From JBAZHE01 sp041652555 (GTDB lineage Bacteria; Patescibacteriota; Patescibacteriia; Patescibacteriales; WJLG01), in contig JBAZHE010000001.1 of the NCBI GenBank assembly GCA_041652555.1, forward strand, positions 72,066-136,065: DNA of 64,000 nucleotides. Reading direction: 5' to 3'. Of the stretch, positions 46,362-54,835 are shown piece by piece (the stretch's first letter is position 1; the number at the start of each line of letters is the position of its first letter). The notes under the pieces were generated by a model, which saw nothing but the letters and a program-made list of their open reading frames with translations, did no database searches and was not told the origin of the DNA. The position numbers and the translations under genes are program-made.

Positions 46362-48089
46362 ATGAATAAGATTTGGCATATTAAACCGAAAGCTCGTGAA
46401 GAATTTTTTGAAAAATTTCCGGAGTACGGCCGGATTTTTTCGCAACTTTTATATAATCGCGACTTAAAAGAAAAAGAAGAAGTTGAATATTTTTTGCATG
46501 CCAAGTATGAAGATAATTTTGATCCGTTCATTTTTCGTGATATGGAGGCGGCCGTTGCTTTGGCTATCAAGAAGATAAAAGAGCGTAAGAAAATTTGTAT
46601 TTATGGCGACTATGATGCCGACGGGGTGACTGCGTCGGTTTTGTTGTCTGAAATTTTGACAACTATAAAAGCGGATTGTTTTGTGTATATTCCGGAGCGG
46701 GCCGGCGAAGGTTATGGCGTGAATCAAGAAGCGATAGATAAAATTTTAAATAAAGGGGCGAATTTAATGATTACGGTAGACGGTGGAATTAGAAATAAAA
46801 AAGAAATTGAATATGCCAAAAGTAAAGGGTTAGAAATTATAATTACCGATCATCATGAGCCGCCGGATGATGAAAAAGATTTACCGCCTTGCCTTATTAT
46901 TAATCCGCATAATCACGGTGAAAAATATCCTTTTAAATTTTTATCCGGGGTGTCGGTGGCGTTTAAATTCGCTCGGGCGCTCTTGGAAAGATCAACTTTA
47001 ACCGCCGAGCAGAAAAAAAAGATTTTAGAAAAGGTGATGGACTTGGTGGCGATCGGCACAGTGGCGGATTGTGTTTGTTTAACCGGAGAAAATCGTTTGT
47101 TTTTGAAAAAAGGTTTGGAGGTTTTGAATGCCGGAAAAAGAATCGGCTTAAAAGAATTAGTAAAAAAAGCCAAACTTGATGGAAAGAATTTAGAAGCTTG
47201 GAATATTGGTTTTCAAATTGCTCCTCGTTTAAATGCTTCTAGTCGTATGGGGTCAGCTAATAATGCCTTCAATCTTTTGTCCACCAAGGAAAAGGATGTA
47301 GCCGAGAAAGAGGCGGAATTTCTGGATGAACGCAATCAGAAACGACAAAAAGAAACCGAATTGATGGTTGCCGAGGTGGAGGAGCAACTAAAAAAACAAT
47401 TAGCAGAAAAAATAATTATTGGCGTCTGCCCAAAAGAAAGCAAAAATTGGAATGAAGGCGTTGTTGGCTTAGTAGCCGGTAGATTGACGGAAAAATATCA
47501 TAAACCTACGTTGGTTTTAACAAGAAATGAAAATGATTATAAAGGTTCCGGCCGATCAATTGACGAATTTAATTTATTTAATGCGGTTGAAGAATGTTCT
47601 GATTTACTTTTGAAGCACGGCGGACACAAAATGGCCTGCGGGTTTTCTTTAGCAACTTCGCGCCTCGAAGAATTTTCCAATAAGATGCGTAAAATCGCCC
47701 GCCGTGAATTAGAGAAAGCCAGCATGGAAGCAAAGATTGAGATTGATATGGAGATAAATTTGGCCGAGGCGACTCGTCTTTTGGCGCGCGAAGTTCTTGG
47801 GCTGGCGCCGTTTGGTTATTACAATTCTCAGCCGAAATTTTTGAGCCGTAATGTTTTAATCAAAGATATTATTTTTATGGGTGCGGAAAGTCAACATTTG
47901 AAATTTCGCCTTGGTTCGGCCGACAATATTGGTGCTGGAGATTTTTGGGGCTTGAGTTTTAATCGCGCAACTGAATGGGCAGATCTAAAAATCGGCGACA
48001 TTGTGGATATTGTTTATCAACTGGAAGAAAATGAATTCAATGGAAAAATAAATTTACAATTAAAAATTCAAGATATTAAATTAAGTTGA
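46362..48089 (+). CDS. recJ: Single-strand DNA exonuclease RecJ
   Basis: RecJ is a 5'-3' single-strand exonuclease acting in recombination and repair. The start at 46362 (MNKIWHIKPK) is preferred to the TTG that overlaps the small gene. Of 575 residues, the DHH phosphoesterase motifs are YGDYDADGVTASVLL (near 82), TVDGGI, ITDHHEPP (near 162, the DHH) and VAIGTVADCVCL. The DHHA1 part has SGRSIDEFNLFNAVEEC and LLKHGGHKMACGFSL, and an OB domain ends the protein. It closes with TGA. A palindromic repeat separates it from rnhA. Confidence 0.95.
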   Translation: MNKIWHIKPKAREEFFEKFPEYGRIFSQLLYNRDLKEKEEVEYFLHAKYEDNFDPFIFRDMEAAVALAIKKIKERKKICIYGDYDADGVTASVLLSEILTTIKADCFVYIPERAGEGYGVNQEAIDKILNKGANLMITVDGGIRNKKEIEYAKSKGLEIIITDHHEPPDDEKDLPPCLIINPHNHGEKYPFKFLSGVSVAFKFARALLERSTLTAEQKKKILEKVMDLVAIGTVADCVCLTGENRLFLKKGLEVLNAGKRIGLKELVKKAKLDGKNLEAWNIGFQIAPRLNASSRMGSANNAFNLLSTKEKDVAEKEAEFLDERNQKRQKETELMVAEVEEQLKKQLAEKIIIGVCPKESKNWNEGVVGLVAGRLTEKYHKPTLVLTRNENDYKGSGRSIDEFNLFNAVEECSDLLLKHGGHKMACGFSLATSRLEEFSNKMRKIARRELEKASMEAKIEIDMEINLAEATRLLAREVLGLAPFGYYNSQPKFLSRNVLIKDIIFMGAESQHLKFRLGSADNIGAGDFWGLSFNRATEWADLKIGDIVDIVYQLEENEFNGKINLQLKIQDIKLS

Positions 48090-48090
48090 T

Positions 48091-48168
48091 GTCATCCCCG
48101 CGAAGGCGGGAATCTAGTAAGTTTACAAAGTGCTCGCACTCTGGATTCCCGCTTTCGCGGGAATGACA
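48091..48168. repeat. GTCATCCCC/GGGAATGAC palindromic element
   Basis: Two facing hairpins, CCCGCG-aa-GGCGGG and CCCGCT-tt-CGCGGG, 78 bp, directly between recJ and rnhA. Confidence 0.88.
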
Positions 48169-48178
48169 CACGTGAGTT

Positions 48179-48604
48179 ATGTCAGACAAAAAATTTTTAA
48201 CTATTTTTACCGACGGCGGGGCGCGGGGGAATCCAGGGCCGGCTGGAATTGGGGCGGTTTTGAAAAATGAGAAAGGGGAGACGGTGGCTGAGGTTTCGGA
48301 ATATATTGGTAAGGCAACTAATAATCAAGCCGAATACAAGGCGGTAATTGCGGCCTTGGAAAAAGCTAAGAATCTTGGGGCCGAAGACTTGGATTTTGTT
48401 TTGGATAGTGAATTAGTAGTCAAGCAAATGAAACGCGAGTATAAAGTAAAAGACAAAGATTTAGCCGTGTTGTTTATGAAAGTTTATAATGCTTGCCAAG
48501 GATTTGAAAAAGTATCTTTTCGCCATGTGCGTCGCGAATTAAACAAAGAAGCTGATGCTTTAGTTAATAAAGCAATTGATGAAGTTTTAAAAAATAAGAA
48601 GTAG
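48179..48604 (+). CDS. rnhA: Ribonuclease HI
   Basis: RNase HI cuts RNA in RNA-DNA hybrids. The 141-residue protein has all four acidic catalytic residues: TDGGARGNPGPAGIG (Asp), NNQAEYKAVIAAL (Glu), FVLDSELVVKQM (Asp) and HVRRELNKEADALVN (Asp). It lacks the HBD domain and the basic protrusion seen in E. coli is reduced. It begins 10 nt after the palindromic element. A bidirectional terminator follows. Confidence 0.95.
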   Translation: MSDKKFLTIFTDGGARGNPGPAGIGAVLKNEKGETVAEVSEYIGKATNNQAEYKAVIAALEKAKNLGAEDLDFVLDSELVVKQMKREYKVKDKDLAVLFMKVYNACQGFEKVSFRHVRRELNKEADALVNKAIDEVLKNKK

Positions 48605-48630
48605 AAAATCATCTCCTGAGGAGGGTATTT

Positions 48631-48661
48631 AAAAACAACGACTTTTAGGTCGTTGTTTTTT
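48631..48661. terminator. Bidirectional terminator between rnhA and porB
   Basis: AAAACAACGAC pairs with GTCGTTGTTTT around a 6-nt loop (TTTTAG), A-rich on the left and T-rich on the right. Confidence 0.9.
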
Positions 48662-48668
48662 CGTTTTT

Positions 48669-49619
48669 TTATTCAGCGTTTAATTTATATTTTTCAATAT
48701 TCCCATCCGCTATTTTTTGTAATAATCTTATTTCTTCTTTGCCGGCTTCGCTTTTAAATAGATGTTTGAAGCGGGCTTGGGGTTTTAGGTATTCTTCTAC
48801 GCTGATTTTTTCTTTTATTTTTGAAGCCTTAATAAGTTGGCCGTTTTCAAATTCTAAAAGGGGATAGAGTCCTGTTTGTGCGGCTAATTTACCAAGGCTC
48901 ATTGCTGAATCAGTGGCAATGCCCCAGCCGGGAACGCAAGGTGCCATAATTTGGATATATGACGGTCCGCCTAGTTCTAGAGCGCGTTTTACTTTACGCG
49001 TAATATCTTCCGGATAGCCGGCGGTTGATTGAGCGATATATTTTAAGCCATGTGCTTGCGCGATAGCAATCATATCTTTTTTTCTTTGGGCTGAACCGAT
49101 TGATTCGGCTCCGGCTGGTGTGGTAGCGGTTGAAGCACCTGGTTGAGTGGCACCTGAGGCTTGATAGCCGGTGTTGGAATAAATTTCTGTGTCATAGCAG
49201 ATATAAAGAAAGTCATCACCGCGTTCCCAGGCGCCGGAAATGAGTCCAATCCCGATATCGAAAGTCGCGCCATCACCACCTTGGGCTATAACATTTATTT
49301 TTTCGGGAATTTGGCAAGTGCCGGATTTTTTATTACCAGAACATTTCTTTTTGTAATCAAGAGCCGCTCTAATACCCGAAGCCAATGATGAGGAATTTTC
49401 AAAAATGGAATGGATCCAAGGAATTTTCCAAGCTGATTCCGGATAAGGCGTAGTCGTCACTTCTAAACAGCCGGTGGCATTAGTAATAATAGTGTTTGGC
49501 CCAAAGCCACGCGAAGCGGACATAGCAGCAATCATCTGTCCACAGCCAGCGCAAGCTCTGTGTCCGGGAGCGATTAAAACATCGCCGAGTTTTGGTTTTA
49601 TAAGATTATCTGTTTTCAT
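48669..49619 (-). CDS. porB: Pyruvate:ferredoxin oxidoreductase, beta subunit
   Basis: The beta subunit binds thiamine diphosphate and carries a 4Fe-4S cluster in the reaction pyruvate + CoA + Fd to acetyl-CoA + CO2. The 316-residue protein has cluster ligands C23-x-x-C26 and C51 (ATGCLEV), with a later Cys in MAPCVPGW. The ThDP motif GDGATFDIGIG continues to YDTEIYSNTGYQASG. It is the last gene of the leftward por cluster and is separated from porA by an unrelated pilin-like gene with only 8-nt gaps. Together with porA, porD and porG it completes the four-subunit enzyme. Confidence 0.93.
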   Translation of the reverse strand: MKTDNLIKPKLGDVLIAPGHRACAGCGQMIAAMSASRGFGPNTIITNATGCLEVTTTPYPESAWKIPWIHSIFENSSSLASGIRAALDYKKKCSGNKKSGTCQIPEKINVIAQGGDGATFDIGIGLISGAWERGDDFLYICYDTEIYSNTGYQASGATQPGASTATTPAGAESIGSAQRKKDMIAIAQAHGLKYIAQSTAGYPEDITRKVKRALELGGPSYIQIMAPCVPGWGIATDSAMSLGKLAAQTGLYPLLEFENGQLIKASKIKEKISVEEYLKPQARFKHLFKSEAGKEEIRLLQKIADGNIEKYKLNAE

Positions 49620-49627
49620 AAATTTTA

Positions 49628-50815
49628 TTAATTACAAACGTGGAAATGATTTTTTCCACCAGCATCTTCACCGGTTTCGGTTTGGTCGCATTTTATATTT
49701 TTATTATAAGTATTACAATTGCATTTATCTCCAGGATAACATTCATATAAAATATTTAGATTAGCATCTTTAAAAGTCGTATATATTTTTTCTATAGTTT
49801 CTATATCTTCTTCTTTTTTGGAAGACATAATACCTCTTATTGGTGTAACCATATCAATGCAAGTTCCGTTTTTATGCCCTAAAGAGGAATGGTTGACTGT
49901 TGGTGGCCAAGCTTCTGTTATTTCTAATTTTATATCACCAATGTTATTATGAGCTTCTAATAATTTTTGATAAAAAGAATTTGCAACTTGGCAACTTTTT
50001 TGCGGGTATTTACAGGAGAAATTAGAAAGTAATCCAGTTATAGTTGTTGGTTCTTCACAGGCCATACAGCTTATTAAGTAATCCGTGCAACCAGCTGGTA
50101 GTGGCGCGCAACAGCAGATAGCATCATCTTTTTTACCATCTTCAGAACATACGTCATTAATATTTTTCCATCCATCGCCGGCAGTAGCGCAAGTCTTGTC
50201 GAAGTTAGAGGATTTTGTTGTTGTTTTGGCTATATAGTCACTGTCTGTTAATGTTGTCCATTTACAAAGATGATTACTAGCATTTTTCGCTGTTTTAACA
50301 TTTGGTTTTTGAATTTTTGTTACGTTTAATTCTGTTAGTGCCGGGTTTATTTGTTGCAAGATCAGCCAGGAGGCCATTACTAAGACCAACCCTGAAAGAG
50401 AGGCGAAAATTATTTCTTTGGCTTCACCGATGGATGAGGCGTTACCGCCGGCTAAAATCCAGCGGAAGCCACCGACCATCAACATTATGGCCGCCAATAT
50501 TCCGACAATGCCAACCGCGTAATTGTAAATAGCTTTAACATAATCGGCGATTGGTTTGGTGTCGCCGGTATTAAAAGTTACCACGCCCTCTTTTCCAAGG
50601 CCTGGAATCGGCACTTGCATTGTATAAGTAATCGGTTCGTTTTTAGCCGCATAAGCCATTTCCGGTGCACTCAAAGAAAGTCCCAGACTGAAAGCCTGCA
50701 CCATCGCGATAACCGCGAAAGAGTAAGCAAAGAAGCGAGGGAAAGAAAAAAACTTTTTGTGCTTTTTTTTCTTTTTTAGAAAAGGAAAGATTTTTTTAAG
50801 TTTAAATTTTAACAT
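49628..50815 (-). CDS. VirB2/TrbC-like pilin domain fused to an M15-type peptidase-like domain
   Basis: This 395-residue protein joins two regions. After a basic start and signal peptide (AYAA cleavage near 56), residues about 80-155 show the two-helix TrbC/VirB2 pilin pattern: a helix with YNYAVGIVGILAAIMLMVGG, a short RWILAGGNASSIG loop, and a helix with LSGLVLVMASWLILQ. The C-terminal half is Cys-rich (CCCAPLPAGC), then HSSLGHKNGTCIDM, an H-x-x-G-x-x-x-D metal-site pattern of M15/VanY peptidases, and ends KNHFHVCN (H-x-H). It lies between porA and porB in the same direction. CPR genomes often encode VirB2-like proteins; a peptidase fusion is unusual. Confidence 0.65.
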   Translation of the reverse strand: MLKFKLKKIFPFLKKKKKHKKFFSFPRFFAYSFAVIAMVQAFSLGLSLSAPEMAYAAKNEPITYTMQVPIPGLGKEGVVTFNTGDTKPIADYVKAIYNYAVGIVGILAAIMLMVGGFRWILAGGNASSIGEAKEIIFASLSGLVLVMASWLILQQINPALTELNVTKIQKPNVKTAKNASNHLCKWTTLTDSDYIAKTTTKSSNFDKTCATAGDGWKNINDVCSEDGKKDDAICCCAPLPAGCTDYLISCMACEEPTTITGLLSNFSCKYPQKSCQVANSFYQKLLEAHNNIGDIKLEITEAWPPTVNHSSLGHKNGTCIDMVTPIRGIMSSKKEEDIETIEKIYTTFKDANLNILYECYPGDKCNCNTYNKNIKCDQTETGEDAGGKNHFHVCN

Positions 50816-50819
50816 AAAC

Positions 50820-51969
50820 CTATTTTATTATTTTTCTTAAATTTTCTTTAGTAATATCTTTTCCTCCTAAACCGACAACTACGCCGTTAATGATTGCGGT
50901 AGTTTTTCCATAAAGAGCGGATTTTACTTCAGTCTCTAATATTCCGCCAAGACCCAGGGAAATAGATTTTTCTAAAACAATTATTTTTTTGGCATTAGTT
51001 TTTTTGATAACAGCCAAAATTTCTTCGGCCGGAAATGGTCTAAATGTTCTTAATTTTAAAACTCCTGTTTTATTTTTGAAAACGCCGGATTTTTTATTTT
51101 CTTCATCAATAGTTTCTTTTATAGTTCCAATTACCGAGCCTAAAGAAATAACAACAGTCTTTGCTTTAGTTGGGCCGTAATATTCGACTAGGCCATTATC
51201 ATAACTTGAAATATTTTTTTCTTGCGGATTAAATATTTTTTGTAATTTTATCCATTCTGATTTTATTAATTCTTTAGAATCTAGAATTTTTTGATTAAGC
51301 TCTAGGCGCATTTCTTGATAGTGAGTAGGTGTGACAAGTGTGCCGAGCGAGCGCGGGTTAGCCGGATCAAGATAAGTTCCGTTCTTTGGCTTATAGTCAG
51401 GCAAGAATTTTTTAATATTTTTTTCTTCAGGAATAGAAACTTCTTCGTAGGAATGTGTTAAAACAAAACCATCAACATTTACAAAAGCCGGAACGGAAAT
51501 TTTTTCGGCGATTTTGTAAGCTAGTAAGTGTTGAAAAACCGCTTCTTGATGATTCTCGGCAAAAAAAGACAACCAGCCGGCATCGCGAACAGACATAATG
51601 TCTTGCTGGTCATTCCAAATATTTATCGGCGCGCCAATCGCGCGGTTAGCACAAGTGATAACAATCGGCAATTGCATTCCAGCGATATTATAGATAACCT
51701 CGGTCATTAATAATAATCCTTGAGAGCTAGTAGAAGTGTAGGTGCGGACGCCAGAAGCGGAAGCACCCAAAACAATAGAGGCGGCGGCAAATTCGCTTTC
51801 AGCGCGTAATAATTCATAATCAGCAATTCCTTCAGCTTTGAAACGCGCCAAATCTTCCACAATATGAGTTTGTGGCGTAATCGGATAAGCGGAAATAACA
51901 GCCGGGCGGATATTTTTTATAGTTAAGGCAATAGCACGACTGCCTTCTAATATTTGAGGTTTAGACATA
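50820..51969 (-). CDS. porA: Pyruvate:ferredoxin oxidoreductase, alpha subunit
   Basis: The alpha subunit makes the ThDP/CoA site with PorB. The start is taken at ATG 51969 (MSKPQILEGSRAIALTIK); the frame extends further upstream but that part is encoded by a palindromic repeat (51982-52057). Over 383 residues the family motifs are SAYPITPQTHIVEDLA (substrate loop), RAESEFAAASIVLGASASG and TSSQGLLLMTEVIY, then IWNDQQDIMSVRDAGWLSF and the C-terminal FRPFPAEEI. porD lies upstream, with the repeat between, and a pilin-like gene begins 4 nt after its stop. Confidence 0.93.
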
Positions 51970-51981
51970 TAAGAATAGGTG

Positions 51982-52057
51982 TCATCCCCGCGAAGGCAGG
52001 GATCCAGAAATTTGTTTAGTACTTGCACTCTGGATTCCCGCCTTCGCGGGGATGACA
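51982..52057. repeat. GTCATCCCC/GGGGATGAC palindromic element
   Basis: Facing hairpins CCCCGCG-aa-GGCAGGG and CCCGCC-tt-CGCGGGG, 76 bp, between porD and porA. It is open in the porA frame and adds a false 30-residue N-terminus. Confidence 0.88.
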
Positions 52058-52069
52058 AAAATGTTTTTT

Positions 52070-52336
52070 TTATTTTTTTTCTATTTCCATTTTAATGCAT
52101 TTCACTGGGCACTCGGCGGCGCAAAGTCCGCAGCCTTTGCAGAAATCGTAATCGGTTTGCGGCTTATTTTTACCCTCGGCGTTAGCTTTCATTTTTACGC
52201 AATTTTCCGGACAAACCAAAGCACAACGACTACAGCCAATGCAAACGTCTAAATCAGTTTTTGGTATATAAGTTCTCCAATCGCCAGTTTTATTTATAAT
52301 AGTAGAGCCTGGAGCAATAGTTAAGTCTAGTGTCAT
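52070..52336 (-). CDS. porD: Pyruvate:ferredoxin oxidoreductase, delta subunit (2x4Fe-4S)
   Basis: The delta subunit passes electrons to ferredoxin. The 88-residue protein has two cluster motifs: CIGCSRCALVCPENC and CKGCGLCAAECPVKC, each CxxCxxCxxxC plus the shared ligand. The N-terminus TGDWRTYIPKTDLDVC is typical of PorD. It lies 79 nt downstream of porG (that gap holds TGATAAA/TTTATCA repeats only). Confidence 0.93.
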   Translation of the reverse strand: MTLDLTIAPGSTIINKTGDWRTYIPKTDLDVCIGCSRCALVCPENCVKMKANAEGKNKPQTDYDFCKGCGLCAAECPVKCIKMEIEKK

Positions 52337-52415
52337 ATTTAAGTTTTCTAAATTAATTAGCTAAAATGATAAATGATAAATGATGGATAAAAAAATAAAT
52401 AAAATTTATCATTAA

Positions 52416-52976
52416 TCATTGTTTATAGATTTTTTCTATAGCTTGAATATTTTTATTAACTATCTCTTTACCTTTTTCTTCAAATTTTGTTTTGATGGCT
52501 TTTTTTAGGCCGTCAATGCTTATCGTGTTTCCTGTTTTAGCTAAAAGTCCCAGGATTGTGGTGTTAGCCAGATTGCGACCAAGAATTTCTATAGCGATTT
52601 TTGAAGCATCAGCGGCAAAAATATTTTTTTCCGGTATAGGCTTTTTTTCTTTTCCAAAAGTCATCTTTAAATCTTTAATTGGCTGGGAAGTGTTGACGAT
52701 TACCATAATATTTTTTTCGCAATCAGCCGCTAAATTCATACCTAATAAAGTTGAGTCAAGGATTATCAAAATATCCGGACGATAAACTTGTTCGCGGGTG
52801 CGGATTGGCTTATCGTCAATCCTCGCAAAAGCTTGAATCGGCGCGCCGGTTCTTTCCACGCCAAAAGACGGAAAAGCCTGGGCTTGTTTGCCGTCTTCAT
52901 AGGCGGCGATGGCAATTAATTCGGCGGCCGTCACCACTCCTTGTCCGCCACGGCCGTGCAGTCTAATTTGTATCAT
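52416..52976 (-). CDS. porG: Pyruvate:ferredoxin oxidoreductase, gamma subunit
   Basis: The gamma subunit completes the four-subunit enzyme and helps bind CoA. The 186-residue protein opens MIQIRLHGRGGQGVVTAAEL, the family signature, then EDGKQAQAFPSFGVERTGAP, QVYRPDILIILDSTLL and a C-terminal helical end. Its start overlaps the end of the upstream DsbA-like gene by 14 nt, so the por operon is translationally coupled to it. Confidence 0.93.
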   Translation of the reverse strand: MIQIRLHGRGGQGVVTAAELIAIAAYEDGKQAQAFPSFGVERTGAPIQAFARIDDKPIRTREQVYRPDILIILDSTLLGMNLAADCEKNIMVIVNTSQPIKDLKMTFGKEKKPIPEKNIFAADASKIAIEILGRNLANTTILGLLAKTGNTISIDGLKKAIKTKFEEKGKEIVNKNIQAIEKIYKQ

Positions 52977-53616
52977 ATGTTTCTAATAATTTATCAACTA
53001 TTAATTTCCAATTTTCTAAAGAAATATCGCCTTTTACTATATAACTATTAACGAAAGATGTTGGCGTTCCGGAAACTTCAAGAGCAATAGCTTCATCATC
53101 ATCTTTTTTGATTTGTTCTTTATAATATTCTCCTTTATAACATCGATCAAAACGCGCTTGGTCGGCGCCAATAGCGGAAAGTTGGGCGGAAAAATTAGCT
53201 ACATTCACATTTTCTTGATTAAAAAATAGCTCATCATGTATTGGCCAAAATAATCCTTGTTCTCCAGCACAGCGGGCGGCTAGCGCTAAGGCATAGGAAT
53301 TGTTGTGTCCAATATAATCCTTGTAAACTATTTTTAATTTTCCTGGATATAAAGCGCGCAAAGTTTCTAAAGTGGTGGCGGAATTTTTGCAATATGGACA
53401 TTCAAAGTCGGAAAATTCTATAATCGTTATAGCTGGCTTGGCTGAACCGATCCAAAAATTTCCTTCAATGGAAACATCGTATTTTCTAGCTTCTTGATTT
53501 TCGGAAATAGGAATTTTTATGAATCGTGCGACCAGGGCGCTTAGCAAAAGAACGGCGAAAAATATTATAATCACCAGTTTCTTGTGGTTGTGTTTTTCCA
53601 TTGTTTCTTCGGCCAT
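52963..53616 (-). CDS. DsbA-family thioredoxin-fold membrane protein
   Basis: Predicted oxidoreductase anchored outside the membrane, 217 residues. A membrane helix spans about 12-30. The fold begins IEFSDFECPYCKNSATTLETL, with the redox pair in CPYC, and the cis-Pro loop is SGTPTSFVNSYIV. An AARCAGEQGLFWPIHDELF segment is typical of DsbA/DSBA-like thioredoxins of the Thioredoxin_4 family. It is the first gene of the leftward transcript and overlaps porG by 14 nt. A functional link to Por is not obvious; it may only share the promoter. Confidence 0.9.
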   Translation of the reverse strand: MAEETMEKHNHKKLVIIIFFAVLLLSALVARFIKIPISENQEARKYDVSIEGNFWIGSAKPAITIIEFSDFECPYCKNSATTLETLRALYPGKLKIVYKDYIGHNNSYALALAARCAGEQGLFWPIHDELFFNQENVNVANFSAQLSAIGADQARFDRCYKGEYYKEQIKKDDDEAIALEVSGTPTSFVNSYIVKGDISLENWKLIVDKLLETYDTN

Positions 53617-53641
53617 AAAAAGATATAATAAAGATAGTTAA

Positions 53642-53670
53642 ATTATATCATCATTAGCTAAGTTCTCCAA
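53642..53670 (-). promoter_or_regulatory. Promoter of the dsbA-like/por operon (leftward)
   Basis: Read on the minus strand: TTGGAG (53670-53665), 17-nt spacer, TATAAT (53647-53642), 26 nt before the start at 53616. It lies in the 56-bp divergent gap. Confidence 0.6.
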
Positions 53671-53672
53671 AT

Positions 53673-53810
53673 ATGAAAAATAATTTAAGCGAGTGGGAAA
53701 AAAAGCTGGAAAAAAAGATGGTAGCCAGAGCCAAAAAAGGAAAACCTAAGATGAGGGTGTCAGGGGCTAGTGTTAAGGCTTTGGAAAAAATTATAAGAGG
53801 TAAGGTATAA
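53673..53810 (+). CDS. 45-residue basic small protein
   Basis: The frame gives MKNNLSEWEKKLEKKMVARA followed by KKGKPKMRVSGASVKALEK and a short IIRGKV end. It is Lys-rich and helical with a conserved-looking KMRVSGASV turn. It ends 3 nt before the xth start and probably shares a transcript. I recall similar short proteins in CPR genomes but cannot name a function; nucleic-acid binding is a guess from charge. Confidence 0.55.
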   Translation: MKNNLSEWEKKLEKKMVARAKKGKPKMRVSGASVKALEKIIRGKV

Positions 53811-53813
53811 TTT

Positions 53814-54569
53814 ATGAAAATAATCTCTTGGAATGTTAATGGGATAAGGGCAGTAATCAAAAAGGGTTTTGTGAAATTTTTACAAACAGAAAAACCTGAT
53901 GTTTTGTGTTTGCAGGAAATTAAAATTTCTGACAGCGCTCGCAATCAGGAAGTTTTTGACTTTTCTGGTTACCAAGAATTTTGGCATTCCGCTGAGCGAC
54001 CTGGATATAGTGGTACGATGATGTTAGTTAAGGATGGTGTAAAAGTTTTTGGAGAAGAAAAATTTCCTGATGATTCCGAGGGGCGAGTGCAGGTTTTAGA
54101 ATTTTCTAAATTTTATTTGGTGAATGTTTATTTCCCTAATTCTAATCATGAATTATTACGTTTGGATTTTAAATTAAAATTTAATAATCGTTTGCAGAAA
54201 TTTTTGAAAAAATTAGAAGAGGTTAAGCCAATTATAATTTGTGGAGATTTCAATGTGGCGCATGAGCCAATAGATCTTTTTCATCCAAAAGAAAATGAAG
54301 GTAGCGCTGGGTATACTCTAGAAGAGCGCACCTGGATGACAAAATTTTTAAAAGCTGGGTTTGTGGATACTTTTCGTGAAATGTATCCGAAAAAGGTTCA
54401 ATATTCTTGGTGGTCATATCGGATGGGCGCTCGTCAAAGAAATATCGGCTGGCGGATTGACTATTTCTGTGTTTCTGCTAAGATTGTTACTAATATTAGT
54501 CGTTCTTTTATAATGAATCAAATTTTCGGCTCGGATCATTGTCCAGTCGGAATAGAATTAAAAAAATAG
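53814..54569 (+). CDS. xth: Exodeoxyribonuclease III / AP endonuclease
   Basis: Class II AP endonuclease of base excision repair. The 251-residue protein has MKIISWNVNGIRA at the start, LCLQEIKI (catalytic Glu), the GYSGTMMLVK loop, ICGDFNVAHEPIDLFHP (Asp and Asn) and the ends WRIDYFCVS and GSDHCPVGIEL (Asp-His). The ordinary XthA/ExoA length and order are kept. The small basic-protein gene is just upstream and a 41-residue membrane-peptide gene just downstream. Confidence 0.96.
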   Translation: MKIISWNVNGIRAVIKKGFVKFLQTEKPDVLCLQEIKISDSARNQEVFDFSGYQEFWHSAERPGYSGTMMLVKDGVKVFGEEKFPDDSEGRVQVLEFSKFYLVNVYFPNSNHELLRLDFKLKFNNRLQKFLKKLEEVKPIIICGDFNVAHEPIDLFHPKENEGSAGYTLEERTWMTKFLKAGFVDTFREMYPKKVQYSWWSYRMGARQRNIGWRIDYFCVSAKIVTNISRSFIMNQIFGSDHCPVGIELKK

Positions 54570-54579
54570 GAGGTAGCGA

Positions 54580-54705
54580 GTGTTTGATGATTTGAGCTTC
54601 GCGGGTTTTATTATTTTTGCGGGAGTAGTAATAACAGTGGTTCCTGTTGCTATTATTCTTGTTGCTGCACCTTTTTATTCTAAAAAAAATACTGAAAAAG
54701 TGTGA
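54580..54705 (+). CDS. 41-residue single-helix membrane peptide
   Basis: Starts with GTG at 54580, 5 nt after a perfect AGGAGGT ribosome site. It encodes MFDDLSFAGFIIFAGVVITV and continues hydrophobic, ending KKNTEKV. One long membrane helix, N-out or N-in unknown. The strong ribosome site in a genome where most genes lack one is the main evidence for translation. A terminator follows at 54741. Confidence 0.55.
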   Translation: MFDDLSFAGFIIFAGVVITVVPVAIILVAAPFYSKKNTEKV

Positions 54706-54740
54706 TTTTTATTAAAAATTGATTACGGTGAACAGTTTAG

Positions 54741-54767
54741 CGGAGTGTTTTTACCCTCCGTTTTTTT
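54741..54767 (+). terminator. Terminator before leuS
   Basis: CGGAG (54741-54745) pairs with CTCCG (54756-54760), then seven T. Confidence 0.8.
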
Positions 54768-54769
54768 AT

Positions 54770-54798
54770 TTGCTTTTTTGTTATTTTTGGGATAGAAT
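54770..54798 (+). promoter_or_regulatory. leuS promoter
   Basis: TTGCTT (54770-54775), 17-nt spacer, TAGAAT (54793-54798). In-frame codons upstream of 54836 lie in this promoter and the terminator, so they are not part of leuS. Confidence 0.6.
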
Positions 54799-54835
54799 AT
54801 TTCTATCAACACGCTTTAATATTAGTCATAATTAT

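Noticed and set aside
48089..48089. UGA reassigned to glycine as in Gracilibacteria
   Set aside because: RF2 is present and several genes end naturally in TGA.
51970..52058. Longer porA starting at 52058
   Set aside because: The extra 30 residues are encoded by the palindromic repeat and have no counterpart in PorA.
54719..54835. N-terminal extension of leuS to an upstream in-frame start
   Set aside because: The stretch contains the terminator stem and the -35/-10 boxes; the LeuRS family begins at 54836.
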